Assembly (NCBI GenBank): GCA_047975325.1
Contig: JBKEDF010000031.1
Coordinates: 1-60,036, forward strand
DNA: 60,036 bases
DNA from: JBKEDF01 sp047975325
Lineage (GTDB): Bacteria > Pseudomonadota > Alphaproteobacteria > Rhodobacterales > Rhodobacteraceae
Direction: 5' to 3'
The position numbers and the translations under genes are program-made. The notes beneath the pieces are model-generated. The model ran no database searches. It worked only from the letters and a program-made list of their open reading frames with translations, and was not told where the DNA came from. Shown in pieces: positions 9,027-18,381 of this stretch (position 1 is its first letter; each line of letters starts with the position of its first letter).

Positions 9027-10724
9027 ATGGACAATCTGGAACGGAAGATAGCAGCAGGCCGGGGGGATATCCCGGCTGATCTGGTTTTGCGCGGCGGGCA
9101 GGTTCTGGATGTGGTCACCGGTGCGCTGATCAAGGGCGATGTGGCAATCTGCGATGATGTAATCGTCGGCCTTGAGGCGGAATATGAGGCGCATCGCGTA
9201 ATCGATGTTTCAAACCGGATCATGGTCCCGGGTTTCATCGACACGCATCTGCATGTGGAAAGCAGCCTTGTCACGCCGTTCGAATTCGACCGCTGCGTCA
9301 CCCCGCGCGGCGTGACCACGGCAATCTGCGACCCGCATGAAATTGCCAATGTGATCGGGGTGGAGGGCATCCGCTATTTTCAGGAAGCAAGCCAGCATCT
9401 GCTGATGGACCTGCGCGTACAGCTTTCCTCCTGCGTGCCCTCGACCCATATGGAAACGGCGGGCGCACAAATTGAGGCAGCAGATCTGGCGGCGCTGATC
9501 GGCCATCCTTCCGCAATAGGCCTGGCGGAATTCATGAACTATCCCGGCGTGATCCATCGCGATCCAAACGCCATGGCCAAGCTGCGGCTTTTCGAAGGAG
9601 GACATATTGATGGTCATTGCCCGCAATTGGGGGGGCGGGATCTGAACGCCTATATCGCGGCCGGGATCCGCACCGAACATGAGGCGACAACCGCCGGGGA
9701 AGCCCTGGAAAAGCTGCGCAAGGGGATGCGTGTCCTGATCCGCGAAGGTTCGGTTTCCAAGGATCTGGAGGCATTGCAGCCGATCCTGACAGAGGCAAAT
9801 TCAGCTTATCTCTGCCTGTGCACCGATGACCGCAACCCCCTTGATATCGGGGAATACGGGCATCTGGACTACATGATCCGGCGGATGATCGAACTTGGCA
9901 CAGCCCCGCTTGCAGCCTATCGCGCGGCAAGCCTTTCAGCAGCCGAGGCTTTCGGGCTGCGTGATCGCGGCCAGATTGCACCCGGGCGGCGGGCGGATAT
10001 CGTCGTCGTCGACAACCTCGAAGGCTGCCATGCGCAGCTTGTCCTGGTTGCGGGCCGGATCGCCGATGAAGCCGCTTTCGCCGCGCGCCGCACAATTCCC
10101 CCAGTAGGCCGTGCATCGGTCAAGGCCCCGCATCTGTCACCAGAGGATTTCCGCGCCCCGGCCAATCGCGGCAAGACGGATGTGATCGGGATCCTCGAAG
10201 GCAAGATCATCACCGAACATCTGACCGAGGAAATCGAGCCCCGTGATGGCGACAAACGGCCCGACCCCGATCGCGACCTCATCCGCATTTCCATTGTTGA
10301 ACGGCACGGCAGGAATGGCAATATCGCCAATGGTTTCGTCAAGGGGTTCGGGCTGAAGGCAGGGGCCATTGCCTCCACCGTCTGTCATGATCATCATAAT
10401 ATCGCCGTAGTGGGCGCGGATTATGCCGACATGGCGCTGGCTGCAAATCGCCTGTCAGAAATTGAAGGCGGCTTTGTCGTGGCCGCAAAGGGAATAATCC
10501 TGGCTGAGCTTGCCCTTCCCGTTGCGGGCCTGATGAGCCTTGATCCCTTTGAGACCGTGCACGATGATCTTATCGCATTACGCGCAGCAGCACGTGGGCT
10601 GGGCGTGACACTGGAAGAACCTTTCCTGCAACTGGCCTTTCTGGCCCTCCCCGTCATCCCGGCCCTGAAGATCACGGATCGCGGCATGGTCGATGTGAAC
10701 AGGTTTGAAATCATCCCCGGATAG
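9027..10724 (+). CDS. ade: Adenine deaminase
   Basis: A 565-residue amidohydrolase converting adenine to hypoxanthine and ammonia in purine salvage. The metal-binding motif GFIDTHLHVESS (about 66-77) and the CDPHEIANV block follow an N-terminal beta-sandwich (LVLRGGQVLDVVTG). A C-terminal Ade-specific domain holds VCHDHHNIAVVGADYADMA. The frame is open to 8913, but the ATG at 9027 has GAAGAAAGG six bases upstream and matches the family start, so the 38 earlier codons are excluded. Nothing else in purine salvage is adjacent; purEK lies at 46.7-48.2 kb. Confidence 0.94.
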   Translation: MDNLERKIAAGRGDIPADLVLRGGQVLDVVTGALIKGDVAICDDVIVGLEAEYEAHRVIDVSNRIMVPGFIDTHLHVESSLVTPFEFDRCVTPRGVTTAICDPHEIANVIGVEGIRYFQEASQHLLMDLRVQLSSCVPSTHMETAGAQIEAADLAALIGHPSAIGLAEFMNYPGVIHRDPNAMAKLRLFEGGHIDGHCPQLGGRDLNAYIAAGIRTEHEATTAGEALEKLRKGMRVLIREGSVSKDLEALQPILTEANSAYLCLCTDDRNPLDIGEYGHLDYMIRRMIELGTAPLAAYRAASLSAAEAFGLRDRGQIAPGRRADIVVVDNLEGCHAQLVLVAGRIADEAAFAARRTIPPVGRASVKAPHLSPEDFRAPANRGKTDVIGILEGKIITEHLTEEIEPRDGDKRPDPDRDLIRISIVERHGRNGNIANGFVKGFGLKAGAIASTVCHDHHNIAVVGADYADMALAANRLSEIEGGFVVAAKGIILAELALPVAGLMSLDPFETVHDDLIALRAAARGLGVTLEEPFLQLAFLALPVIPALKITDRGMVDVNRFEIIPG

Positions 10725-10746
10725 GAGTTGCGCCTTTTGCAAGGGC

Positions 10747-12753
10747 TCAATTCCCGCCCAGAAGCCTCCGCAAGGCGCGGCCTGCCTCTTTTTCCACCGC
10801 ATCCCGCGCCCGACGCTTTGCGGCATCTTCCAGGCTTTCCCCTTCGGCCTGTTCGATCCCAAGCTCTTCCTTCAGCTTTTCCTTGGCGCGCTCTTCCTCC
10901 ACGCGACCCTTCGCTTTCAGCCGGGCCTTTTCCGCCTCCAGCTTCTGATCTGTAAGCGCATCAAGATCCAGCCGGATTTTCGGATCTGCCCAAGGCCCGG
11001 TAATCAGCACGGGTAATTCAAGCCCCTGCTCGCCCGCAATTCCCTGCAGGGTGGCGGCAGTGATACGGTAATCCAGATCGCGCATCCCGATGCCGATACG
11101 CCCCTGCCCCCTGGCCGCAAGAAAGGGGCTTTCAAGCACAAGGTCGTCATTGCGCAAAACCCCGTCCGCCATCGTGAAGCTTGCGGAAACCCCGTCAAAG
11201 ATCGTTTTTTGGCCCTCACCGCGATAGGATGGATCCAGCGTCCGCAACATGCCTGCAAGATCAAGCCCAAGCCATTCACCCTTGCCAAGCGCAATCCGCC
11301 CCGACCCCGACAGGCTCATCATCATGGCGCGCAGGCTCTGCCCCAATGCAAGGAATTGCAAATCCACATCCGCAGCCCCGATCAGACGGTCCTGCCCTGT
11401 CATGTCGATCAACAGCGGCTGCATCGCAATCCCGCGAAGCGCCAGCTTGCCGCCCGTAGACAGGCCCGAACGGTTATTTGCCACCAGATTGCCGCTGATT
11501 CGCCCGCCATAGGCCTCCAGATCCGATGTTTCGACAACAAGGCGCGACCTGTCCAGCGTCGCAACGACCCTGCCCTTTCCAAGGCGAAGCCCGCCCAGAT
11601 CGTAACTGTTGGCCGCAATCGAAACCACGCCATTTAACGCCGCAAGCGCGGAAGCATCAACAGGGGTTGCGGACCAACCCGCCTGCGCCTGTTGATCCCC
11701 CCCGGCCTTTTCCGCGCCCCCATCCGACCCGGCATCGGACAAACCTGAAAGATCCAGCGCATCGGCACGCAAGCGCGCCTGCAAATCGGGGCGGTCACCG
11801 CCAAAACGCAGATCCGCATCCCCTTCAAGCCGGTTATCATCCAGAAGGATCGTCCCGCCCCTCAGGTGGAACGAACCTTCTGGCGCCAATGTGACTGTCC
11901 CGGACAGCTTGCGCTGGTTCTGCCCCAGCCCGGGCGGAAGTTCCGGCACCCCGCTTTTGCCCATAAGCGCCATAAGCGATGCCAGATCGGCCAGATCCGC
12001 AGTGACTTCCCCTTCCGCAGCAACCGGATCAAGACCTGCCCGCCCCTGAAACCTGATCGATGTATCGCCAAGACCCGCCGAAAGTTCGATATCCCCCAGA
12101 CCGCCCGAGGCAAAACGCTGAAACGGTGACACCCCAAGATCAACCAGCAGCGGAACATTCCCCTTGCGGGCCGAAAGCTGCAAACTTGCCTCCCCGTCCG
12201 GATCGGGCAGGCGCAATTCCGCATCGATGGATTGCAACGCGAACTGCTGCCCCGATTGTCCATCGATGAAATGCAATTCCCCGTCGCGGATCACGGCCTG
12301 ATCCAACGTAACCGGCATCGCCTTTCCCGCTGGCGGAGCCGCCGCATCACCACCGGCAGCGCCACCGGCCCTGCCAAATTCCCAGTTGACACGGCCATCA
12401 CGCGCCCGTTCCAGCATTATTCGCGGCCCGGTCACCTCAACCTGCGTGACCTTGACGGCCCCGCCCCAAAGCGCCGCCATATTGACGCCAACGCGCATGG
12501 CTTCGGCGGTCAGCAGCGGCCCCTGATCCGACCAATCGGCATTGGCAATACGGACCGGCCCCGTTTCGACACCAAGTTCGGGCCAGAGTTTCGGCCGTAC
12601 CGGCCCTTCAATTGTCAGCTTCCGTCCGGTTTCCGCCTCGAACCGTTCCGCCGCGATACCCACCACCTTTTCCGCGGGCATCAGCCAGACCAGCCCAAGG
12701 AGCACGACGATCAACATCAGGATCCCCGCAACGATCCGCACGATCCACCGCAT
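10747..12753 (-). CDS. AsmA family protein
   Basis: A 668-residue inner-membrane-anchored protein with one N-terminal helix (about 4-26, MRWIVRIVAGILMLIVVLLG) and a long periplasmic AsmA domain typical of the chorein-N-like bridge proteins thought to move phospholipid between the envelope membranes. The start is supported by AGGAGGCGGGGCC before the ATG. The C-terminal end (about 600-668) is a charged helical tail rich in Lys and Glu (for example EEERAKEKLKEELGIEQAEG). AsmA roles in this order are inferred from homology. It faces rimO divergently. Confidence 0.9.
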   Translation of the reverse strand: MRWIVRIVAGILMLIVVLLGLVWLMPAEKVVGIAAERFEAETGRKLTIEGPVRPKLWPELGVETGPVRIANADWSDQGPLLTAEAMRVGVNMAALWGGAVKVTQVEVTGPRIMLERARDGRVNWEFGRAGGAAGGDAAAPPAGKAMPVTLDQAVIRDGELHFIDGQSGQQFALQSIDAELRLPDPDGEASLQLSARKGNVPLLVDLGVSPFQRFASGGLGDIELSAGLGDTSIRFQGRAGLDPVAAEGEVTADLADLASLMALMGKSGVPELPPGLGQNQRKLSGTVTLAPEGSFHLRGGTILLDDNRLEGDADLRFGGDRPDLQARLRADALDLSGLSDAGSDGGAEKAGGDQQAQAGWSATPVDASALAALNGVVSIAANSYDLGGLRLGKGRVVATLDRSRLVVETSDLEAYGGRISGNLVANNRSGLSTGGKLALRGIAMQPLLIDMTGQDRLIGAADVDLQFLALGQSLRAMMMSLSGSGRIALGKGEWLGLDLAGMLRTLDPSYRGEGQKTIFDGVSASFTMADGVLRNDDLVLESPFLAARGQGRIGIGMRDLDYRITAATLQGIAGEQGLELPVLITGPWADPKIRLDLDALTDQKLEAEKARLKAKGRVEEERAKEKLKEELGIEQAEGESLEDAAKRRARDAVEKEAGRALRRLLGGN

Positions 12754-12935
12754 GGCCCCGCCTCCTCTTTTTTATGGGAGTCTACGGCCTTTTCCCACGC
12801 CCATGCAACAGGATCGCGCCCCCGGTCCCGGTTTTCCCATCGCCGGAAAACCCGCCCCGACAGCCGGGTGCGTTTTGTATCAAGGGGGCCATGTGCCCCT
12901 TTCCCCGCATCGACTTCGGCGCTATATGCGCCCGA

Positions 12936-14321
12936 ATGGCCCAGAACCCACCCAATCTCCGCCCTGATCTTGCCCCCCGCCCGCTGATCTCTGAACCGCG
13001 ACGGGAAGGGCAACCCACGATCGGTATGGTCTCACTCGGCTGTCCGAAGGCGCTGGTTGACAGCGAACGCATCCTGACCCGGCTGCGCGCCGAGGGCTAT
13101 GCGATTTCCCCGGACTATGCCGGGGCGGATGCCGTTATCGTCAATACCTGCGGTTTTCTTGACAGTGCCAAGGCCGAAAGCCTTGAGGCAATCGGTGAGG
13201 CACTTGATGCCAATGGCCGCGTCATCGTCACCGGCTGTCTGGGTGCGGAGCCCGACTATATCACCGGCGCCCATCCCAAGGTTCTCGCCGTAACCGGCCC
13301 GCATCAATATGAACAGGTCCTCGATGCGGTGCATGGCGCCGTTCCCCCCGCGCCCGACCCCTTTGTTGATCTGCTACCGGCAACCGGCATCCGGTTGACG
13401 CCGCGCCATTACAGCTATCTCAAGATTTCCGAAGGGTGCAATCACAAGTGCCGCTTTTGCATCATCCCCGACATGCGCGGGCGTCTGGCATCGCGGCCCG
13501 CCCATGCCGTTCTGCGCGAGGCGGAAAAGCTGGTGGAAAACGGCGTGAAGGAACTTCTGGTCATCAGCCAGGATACCTCGGCCTATGGGGTCGATATCCG
13601 ACATGCCGAAACCGAGGGCTGGAACGGCAAGACACATCGCGCCCATATCACCGATCTGGCCCGTGATCTGGGGAGCCTTGGCGCCTGGATCCGCCTGCAT
13701 TACGTCTATCCCTATCCGCATGTGCGCGATCTAATCCCATTGATGGCGGACGGTTTGATCCTGCCCTATCTCGACATTCCCTTTCAGCACGCCCATCCTG
13801 AAACATTGCGCCGCATGGCACGCCCGGCCGCAGCGGCAAGGACACTGGATGAAATCGCCGCATGGCGCCGCATCTGCCCCGATATCACGCTACGTTCCAC
13901 CTTTATCGTCGGATATCCCGGTGAAACCGAAGGGGAATTCCAGACCCTGCTCGACTGGCTCGAAGAAGCCCAGCTCGACCGGGTAGGCTGTTTCCAATAT
14001 GAAAATGTTGCAGGGGCAAGATCCAACGATTTACCCGATCACGTTCCCGATGCGGTGAAGCAGGAACGCTGGGAACGGTTCATGGAAAAGGCCCAGGCAA
14101 TTTCCGAGGCAAAGCTTGCGGCAAAAATCGGACAGGTGATGGAGGTCATCGTCGATGACGTCGACGGTGAAGGCGCCACCTGCCGCAGCAAGGCCGATGC
14201 ACCGGAAATTGACGGCAACCTGTTCATTGATGAAGGTTTCACGGCCTTGTCCCCTGGCGATATCGTCACCGTAACCATCGATGAGGCGAGCGAATACGAC
14301 CTTTGGGGACACCTGTCCTGA
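12936..14321 (+). CDS. rimO: Ribosomal protein uS12 methylthiotransferase RimO
   Basis: A 461-residue radical-SAM enzyme that methylthiolates the conserved Asp of ribosomal protein uS12. The N-terminal MTTase domain has cysteines in SLGCPKALVDSE and NTCGFLD and in GCLGAEPDYI. The radical-SAM cluster motif is EGCNHKCRFCIIPDMRGR (about 167-184), and a TRAM domain closes the protein. The frame is open from 12612, but residues before MAQNPPNLRPDLAP overlap asmA and look non-coding. The ATG at 12936 gives the start seen in Paracoccus-type RimO. Confidence 0.95.
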   Translation: MAQNPPNLRPDLAPRPLISEPRREGQPTIGMVSLGCPKALVDSERILTRLRAEGYAISPDYAGADAVIVNTCGFLDSAKAESLEAIGEALDANGRVIVTGCLGAEPDYITGAHPKVLAVTGPHQYEQVLDAVHGAVPPAPDPFVDLLPATGIRLTPRHYSYLKISEGCNHKCRFCIIPDMRGRLASRPAHAVLREAEKLVENGVKELLVISQDTSAYGVDIRHAETEGWNGKTHRAHITDLARDLGSLGAWIRLHYVYPYPHVRDLIPLMADGLILPYLDIPFQHAHPETLRRMARPAAAARTLDEIAAWRRICPDITLRSTFIVGYPGETEGEFQTLLDWLEEAQLDRVGCFQYENVAGARSNDLPDHVPDAVKQERWERFMEKAQAISEAKLAAKIGQVMEVIVDDVDGEGATCRSKADAPEIDGNLFIDEGFTALSPGDIVTVTIDEASEYDLWGHLS

Positions 14322-14371
14322 CCGGGGTTACGCGAACGATGGCGTGAAACACCCGATGAGGGCAGGATCCG

Positions 14372-15805
14372 CTATTGTTCCGCCCATTGCTGCAGCTTTC
14401 GATAAAGCGTGGAAGGGGAAACCTCCAAGACCCGGGCCGCGCGGGAAACCGAATTTCCATGCCGCTCCAGAACTGCCTCGATCACCTTCCGTTCGATTTC
14501 GGCAAGGGGCAGGTCAAGCAACGCATCCAGTGCCAGCCCGGGCGCGGGCGCCGGGCGCGGAGCCGCCTGTTCCGCCATGGGTTCCTCAGGGTAGAGCAGA
14601 TAGGATGGCAGCATGTCCATCTCCACCTGTTTCCCGTCATAAAGCACCACGACATTGCGGATCACATTCAGAAGCTGGCGCACATTCCCCGGCCAGGGTA
14701 ATTCGCGAAAATGCGCACAGACTTCCGGTGACAGATCGGTAAAACTGCGGCCTTCCTCCTTGGCGAACCGTAAAAGCGCGGCACGCGCGATCTCAAGTAC
14801 ATCATCCTGACGTTCCCGCAGGGGCGGCATATGAATCGGGACCACGAACAACCGGTAGAACAGGTCTTCGCGGAACTGCCCAAGCCGCACCGCCTCTGCC
14901 GGGTCGCGATTGGTCGCGCAAACGATGCGAACATTGACCTTGCGCGGCCGCGTGGCCCCGACCGGCTGCACTGTGGAGGTTTGCAGGAATCGCAACAGCT
15001 TGGTCTGAAGCGCGGGCAGCATCTCCCCGACTTCATCAAGAAACAGTGTCCCGCCATCGGCCGCCGCCGCCCCGATCTTGTCGGAAATGGCCCCGGTGAA
15101 AGAGCCCTTCACATGGCCGAACACTTCCGATTCCAGAAGATCCTGCGGGATCGCACCGCAATTGAGCGCGATGAAGGGGCCGTTTGCCCGGGGCGAATTG
15201 CGATGAACGGCCAGCGCGCAAAGCTCCTTGCCCGTCCCACTTTCCCCGGTGATGAAAACCGTCGCCATGGACCGGGAAACGGAACGGATCTTTTCCTGCA
15301 CATCGCCCATCACATCGGATGAGCCAACAAAGACGTTATTATCCAGCCCTCCGGCAGGGCGCGGCACCGACGGCACCGGGCGCGGACGGTGGCGATTGAG
15401 GGGCGCCGCATTTTCCACCGCCCCCAGGAAACGTTCTTCCTCAAAGGGCTTGACCAGAAATTCATGCGCCCCCGCGCGCATCGCTTCCACCGCCTTGTTG
15501 ATCGAGCCATTGGCAGTGATGACGATAACGCTGGTTTCGGGCTGTTCCTCAAGCAGCTCCCGCATCAGTTCCAGACCATCACGGTCAGGGAGCATCAGAT
15601 CCAGAAGGACGATCTGCGGGTTGACCTTGCGAAACTGTTCCAGACCCTCTGCGGCGGTTGAGGCGAGAGTAACATGATGGCCCGCCCCCGTGAGGACAGA
15701 ACGGTAGACCATCTGGAGCGAAACCGCATCCTCGATCAGCAAAATCGATTCACCGGAACCGCCATTGTCACGGGCCGTCTCGGACTGATTTGGCGGCACC
15801 GTCAT
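14372..15805 (-). CDS. Sigma-54-type response regulator (receiver, AAA+, Fis HTH)
   Basis: A 477-residue NtrC/LuxO-class regulator. The N-terminal receiver domain (about 20-135) has the phospho-acceptor in IVLLDLMLPDRDG and the later T/K pair. The AAA+ domain has Walker A GESGTGKE (about 188-195) and GGTLFLDEVGEM, and the C-terminus holds a Fis-type helix-turn-helix (RAARVLEVSPSTLYRKL). The sigma-54 contact loop reads GSFTGA rather than GAFTGA. ATG 15805 has GAGG eight bases upstream; a TTG two codons earlier is less likely. It starts 28 bases after an Hpt-like gene that itself overlaps prpE, so the three appear co-transcribed. No histidine kinase is adjacent. Confidence 0.93.
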   Translation of the reverse strand: MTVPPNQSETARDNGGSGESILLIEDAVSLQMVYRSVLTGAGHHVTLASTAAEGLEQFRKVNPQIVLLDLMLPDRDGLELMRELLEEQPETSVIVITANGSINKAVEAMRAGAHEFLVKPFEEERFLGAVENAAPLNRHRPRPVPSVPRPAGGLDNNVFVGSSDVMGDVQEKIRSVSRSMATVFITGESGTGKELCALAVHRNSPRANGPFIALNCGAIPQDLLESEVFGHVKGSFTGAISDKIGAAAADGGTLFLDEVGEMLPALQTKLLRFLQTSTVQPVGATRPRKVNVRIVCATNRDPAEAVRLGQFREDLFYRLFVVPIHMPPLRERQDDVLEIARAALLRFAKEEGRSFTDLSPEVCAHFRELPWPGNVRQLLNVIRNVVVLYDGKQVEMDMLPSYLLYPEEPMAEQAAPRPAPAPGLALDALLDLPLAEIERKVIEAVLERHGNSVSRAARVLEVSPSTLYRKLQQWAEQ

Positions 15806-15833
15806 GACCAACCTCGCTTAGGGAACAGGCTCA

Positions 15834-16349
15834 TCACTTGCCTTGCTGTCCTGACAGTAACTCTTTTTTCATATCCAGATAGTCAATCACATCATCCAAT
15901 AGAACTATTAGGCGAGAAACTGCCGTATTTATATCCTTATGGTTGAATTTCGCCAATGAAGCATAGTTTTCTTGTGCCTCCTGCCAAAGTTCCGTCGCTC
16001 CTGCAGTTCCTGAAATTGAAATCAGGTTATGCAGGCAAAGTCGCAGCGCCTCCCGATCCTGTTTTTCGGCACCTACGGGCAGATCCTGCCGAATCGTCAG
16101 CAAATCGGCACGGAACCGGGCAAGAAGCTCCTCCCCCTGCTCCGGTCCGACCAGCGTCAGAAGCCGGTCAATCGTATCAGGTGTGTCATTTTCCGGCGCG
16201 GATGGGGCAAGTGCCACGCGGGCAACGGTACGGGCCTGCTGCAAGGCGGTGGCTGCGGGTTCGGCCAGCGACGCAAGCGCGGGCGCGTCCAGAAGCGTCA
16301 GGACCTCCATCAAAGCAGTCTCAAACGGGTTGTCGTCGCGTCCCGTCAT
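15834..16349 (-). CDS. Hpt-like (histidine phosphotransfer) protein, degenerate motif
   Basis: A 171-residue, largely alpha-helical protein. A central segment LHNLISISGTAGA (about 106-118) aligns with the Hpt core (typically H-x-L-K-G-S-A-G-x-L-G-A): the histidine and the following small residues are kept, while the usual Lys-Gly after it are Ile-Ser. The helix before it (REALRLC) and after it (ATELWQEAQENYASLAKF) also suit an Hpt four-helix bundle. The start ATG overlaps the prpE stop (ATGA), and a response regulator follows 28 bases later. A role as phosphodonor or inhibitor of that regulator is inference. The N-terminal 60 residues are Ala-rich and unassigned. Confidence 0.65.
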   Translation of the reverse strand: MTGRDDNPFETALMEVLTLLDAPALASLAEPAATALQQARTVARVALAPSAPENDTPDTIDRLLTLVGPEQGEELLARFRADLLTIRQDLPVGAEKQDREALRLCLHNLISISGTAGATELWQEAQENYASLAKFNHKDINTAVSRLIVLLDDVIDYLDMKKELLSGQQGK

Positions 16350-18259
16350 GCACCCTCCGCCGTCGATGCTTTCGTGGCCAGGCCAATCCCGCGCAGGGCA
16401 TCGCGGATCTCATCCAGGATGGTGGCATCGTCAATCGTTGCAGGCATCCTGAAATCCTGATCCTCGGCGATCCTGGCCATGGTGGCACGCAGGATCTTGC
16501 CCGATCGCGTCTTGGGCAGGCGTTCCACGACGCAGGCACGCCGGAAATCCGCAACGGGGCCGATACGTTCCCGCATCAATGCAACGCATTCCTGCACCAC
16601 CTCCGCATGCAGGCGCTCGACCCCGGCATTGAGACACAGAAATCCCAGCGGGCTTTGCCCTTTCAGCGCATCGGAAATACCCACCACGGCGCATTCGGCC
16701 ACATCCGGATGGGCGGCAAGGACCTCTTCCATCGCACCGGTCGAAAGGCGATGTCCCGCGACATTGATCACATCGTCGGTGCGCGCCATAATATACAGGT
16801 ATCCATCCTCATCCATATACCCCGCATCGCCGGTCTCATAATAGCCGGGAAAGCGGGAAAGGTAGCTGTCGCGGAACCGATCCCCGGCTTGCCAGAGCGT
16901 CGGCAGCGTTCCCGGCGGCAAGGGCAGCTTCACCACAATCGCCCCAAGCGTTCCGACCGGGACGGGATGGCCCGCCTCATCCAGCACCTGCACGTCATAG
17001 CCCGGCATCGGCATTGCCGGGCTTCCCGGTTTGGCCGGGACAAGACCAAGCCCCAGCGGATTTGCCGCGATGGACCAACCGGTTTCCGTTTGCCACCAAT
17101 GATCGATCACCGGTTTGCCAAGTGCACGGGCCGCCCAGTCAATCGTATCGGGATCGGCGCGTTCCCCGGCCAGAAACAGTGCCTGAAGTCCGGAAAGATC
17201 ATATTGCGCCAGCAATTCCCCTTTCGGATCGGCGCGTTTCACGGCACGGATGGCCGTCGGTGCCGTGAAAAAGCTCTTGACCCCGTGATCGGCAATCACC
17301 CGCCAGAAAGCGCCCGCATCCGGGGTGCCGACGGGTTTGCCCTCATAGACGATGGTGGTACAGCCGGCGATAAGCGGGCCATAGCAGATATAGCTATGTC
17401 CAACGACCCAGCCCACATCCGAAGCGGCCCAGAACACATCCCCCGCGCCGACATTATAGACCGCCCGCATCGACCAGTTGAGGGCAACCAGATGCCCGCC
17501 GGTGGCCCGCACAACCCCCTTGGGCGCCCCCGTCGTACCGGAAGTATAAAGGATATAGGCCGGGTGATTGCCCTCTACCGGTACGCAATCGGCATGAGCC
17601 ACGCCTTGCTGGAAATCGTCCCAGTCCAGATCACGCCCCGCAACCATCGAGGCGCGTTCCTGTTTTCGTTGCAGGATCACACAGAATTCGGGTTTATGGG
17701 CCGCAATTTCAATTGCCTGGTCCAGCAGCGGCTTATAGGGAATCAGCCGTGCGGGTTCGACCCCGCAAGAAGCGGCAATGATCGCCCTGGGCGTGCAATC
17801 GTCAATCCTGACAGCAAGTTCGCGCGCCGCAAACCCGCCGAATACGACAGAATGAATCGCCCCCAGCCGCGCGCAGGCCAGCATCGCCACCAGCGCTTCA
17901 GGCACCATGGGCATATAGATAATGACGCGATCCCCCTTCGCGACACCACGCGCCTGCAGCGCCCCTGCAAGCCGCGCAACCCGGTCGCGCAATTCGGAAA
18001 AGCTCAGCTTGTCCTGCCCTCCGGTCAGCGGGCTGTCATGGATAATCGCAGGCTGGTCGCCCCGGCCCGCCTCAACATGGCGATCCACCGCATTCCAGCA
18101 GGTATTGACCATGCCATCGCTGAACCATTCATAAAGCGGCGCGTTGCGGTCATCCAGCGCGCGGGTGGGGGGAGTATCCCAGTCGATCTCATTGGCGGCC
18201 TGCAGCCAGAATCCTTCCGGATCGGCCTTCCAGGCGGCATAGATATCGGCATAGCCCAT
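16346..18259 (-). CDS. prpE: Propionate--CoA ligase (propionyl-CoA synthetase)
   Basis: A 637-residue AMP-forming acyl-CoA synthetase activating propionate. The AMP-binding motif YTSGTTGAPKGVVR (about 231-244), the WWQTETGWS motif and the C-terminal LPKTRSGKILRATM, with the acetylatable lysine, are all present. The VFWAASDVGWVVGHSYICYGPL block and start MGYADIYAAWKADPEGFW fit PrpE rather than AcsA, although acetate may also be used. GGGGGAG precedes the ATG. It lies 122 bases downstream of the aconitase-X gene on the same strand and overlaps the Hpt-like gene by four bases. Confidence 0.94.
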   Translation of the reverse strand: MGYADIYAAWKADPEGFWLQAANEIDWDTPPTRALDDRNAPLYEWFSDGMVNTCWNAVDRHVEAGRGDQPAIIHDSPLTGGQDKLSFSELRDRVARLAGALQARGVAKGDRVIIYMPMVPEALVAMLACARLGAIHSVVFGGFAARELAVRIDDCTPRAIIAASCGVEPARLIPYKPLLDQAIEIAAHKPEFCVILQRKQERASMVAGRDLDWDDFQQGVAHADCVPVEGNHPAYILYTSGTTGAPKGVVRATGGHLVALNWSMRAVYNVGAGDVFWAASDVGWVVGHSYICYGPLIAGCTTIVYEGKPVGTPDAGAFWRVIADHGVKSFFTAPTAIRAVKRADPKGELLAQYDLSGLQALFLAGERADPDTIDWAARALGKPVIDHWWQTETGWSIAANPLGLGLVPAKPGSPAMPMPGYDVQVLDEAGHPVPVGTLGAIVVKLPLPPGTLPTLWQAGDRFRDSYLSRFPGYYETGDAGYMDEDGYLYIMARTDDVINVAGHRLSTGAMEEVLAAHPDVAECAVVGISDALKGQSPLGFLCLNAGVERLHAEVVQECVALMRERIGPVADFRRACVVERLPKTRSGKILRATMARIAEDQDFRMPATIDDATILDEIRDALRGIGLATKASTAEGA

Positions 18260-18381
18260 CGAACTCCCCCTTTTTTCCTCTCAGGATTTCTTACGTCCTG
18301 CCAGCTTTGCGTACAAGCGCACAACTCCCCCTCCGTCGTCCTGCATCATGACAGGAAGGGCCGACCATAGGCCAGAGGCAT

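Noticed and set aside
12612..12935. N-terminal extension of 108 codons in front of RimO
   Set aside because: Overlaps asmA on the other strand and has a Pro/Arg/Ser-rich non-protein-like sequence; a good ATG with the family start exists at 12936.
15956..18370. Long open frame on the + strand (804 codons) opposite prpE and the Hpt gene
   Set aside because: Proline-, arginine- and histidine-rich translation without recognisable domains; it is the complement of well-identified prpE codons in a GC-rich genome.
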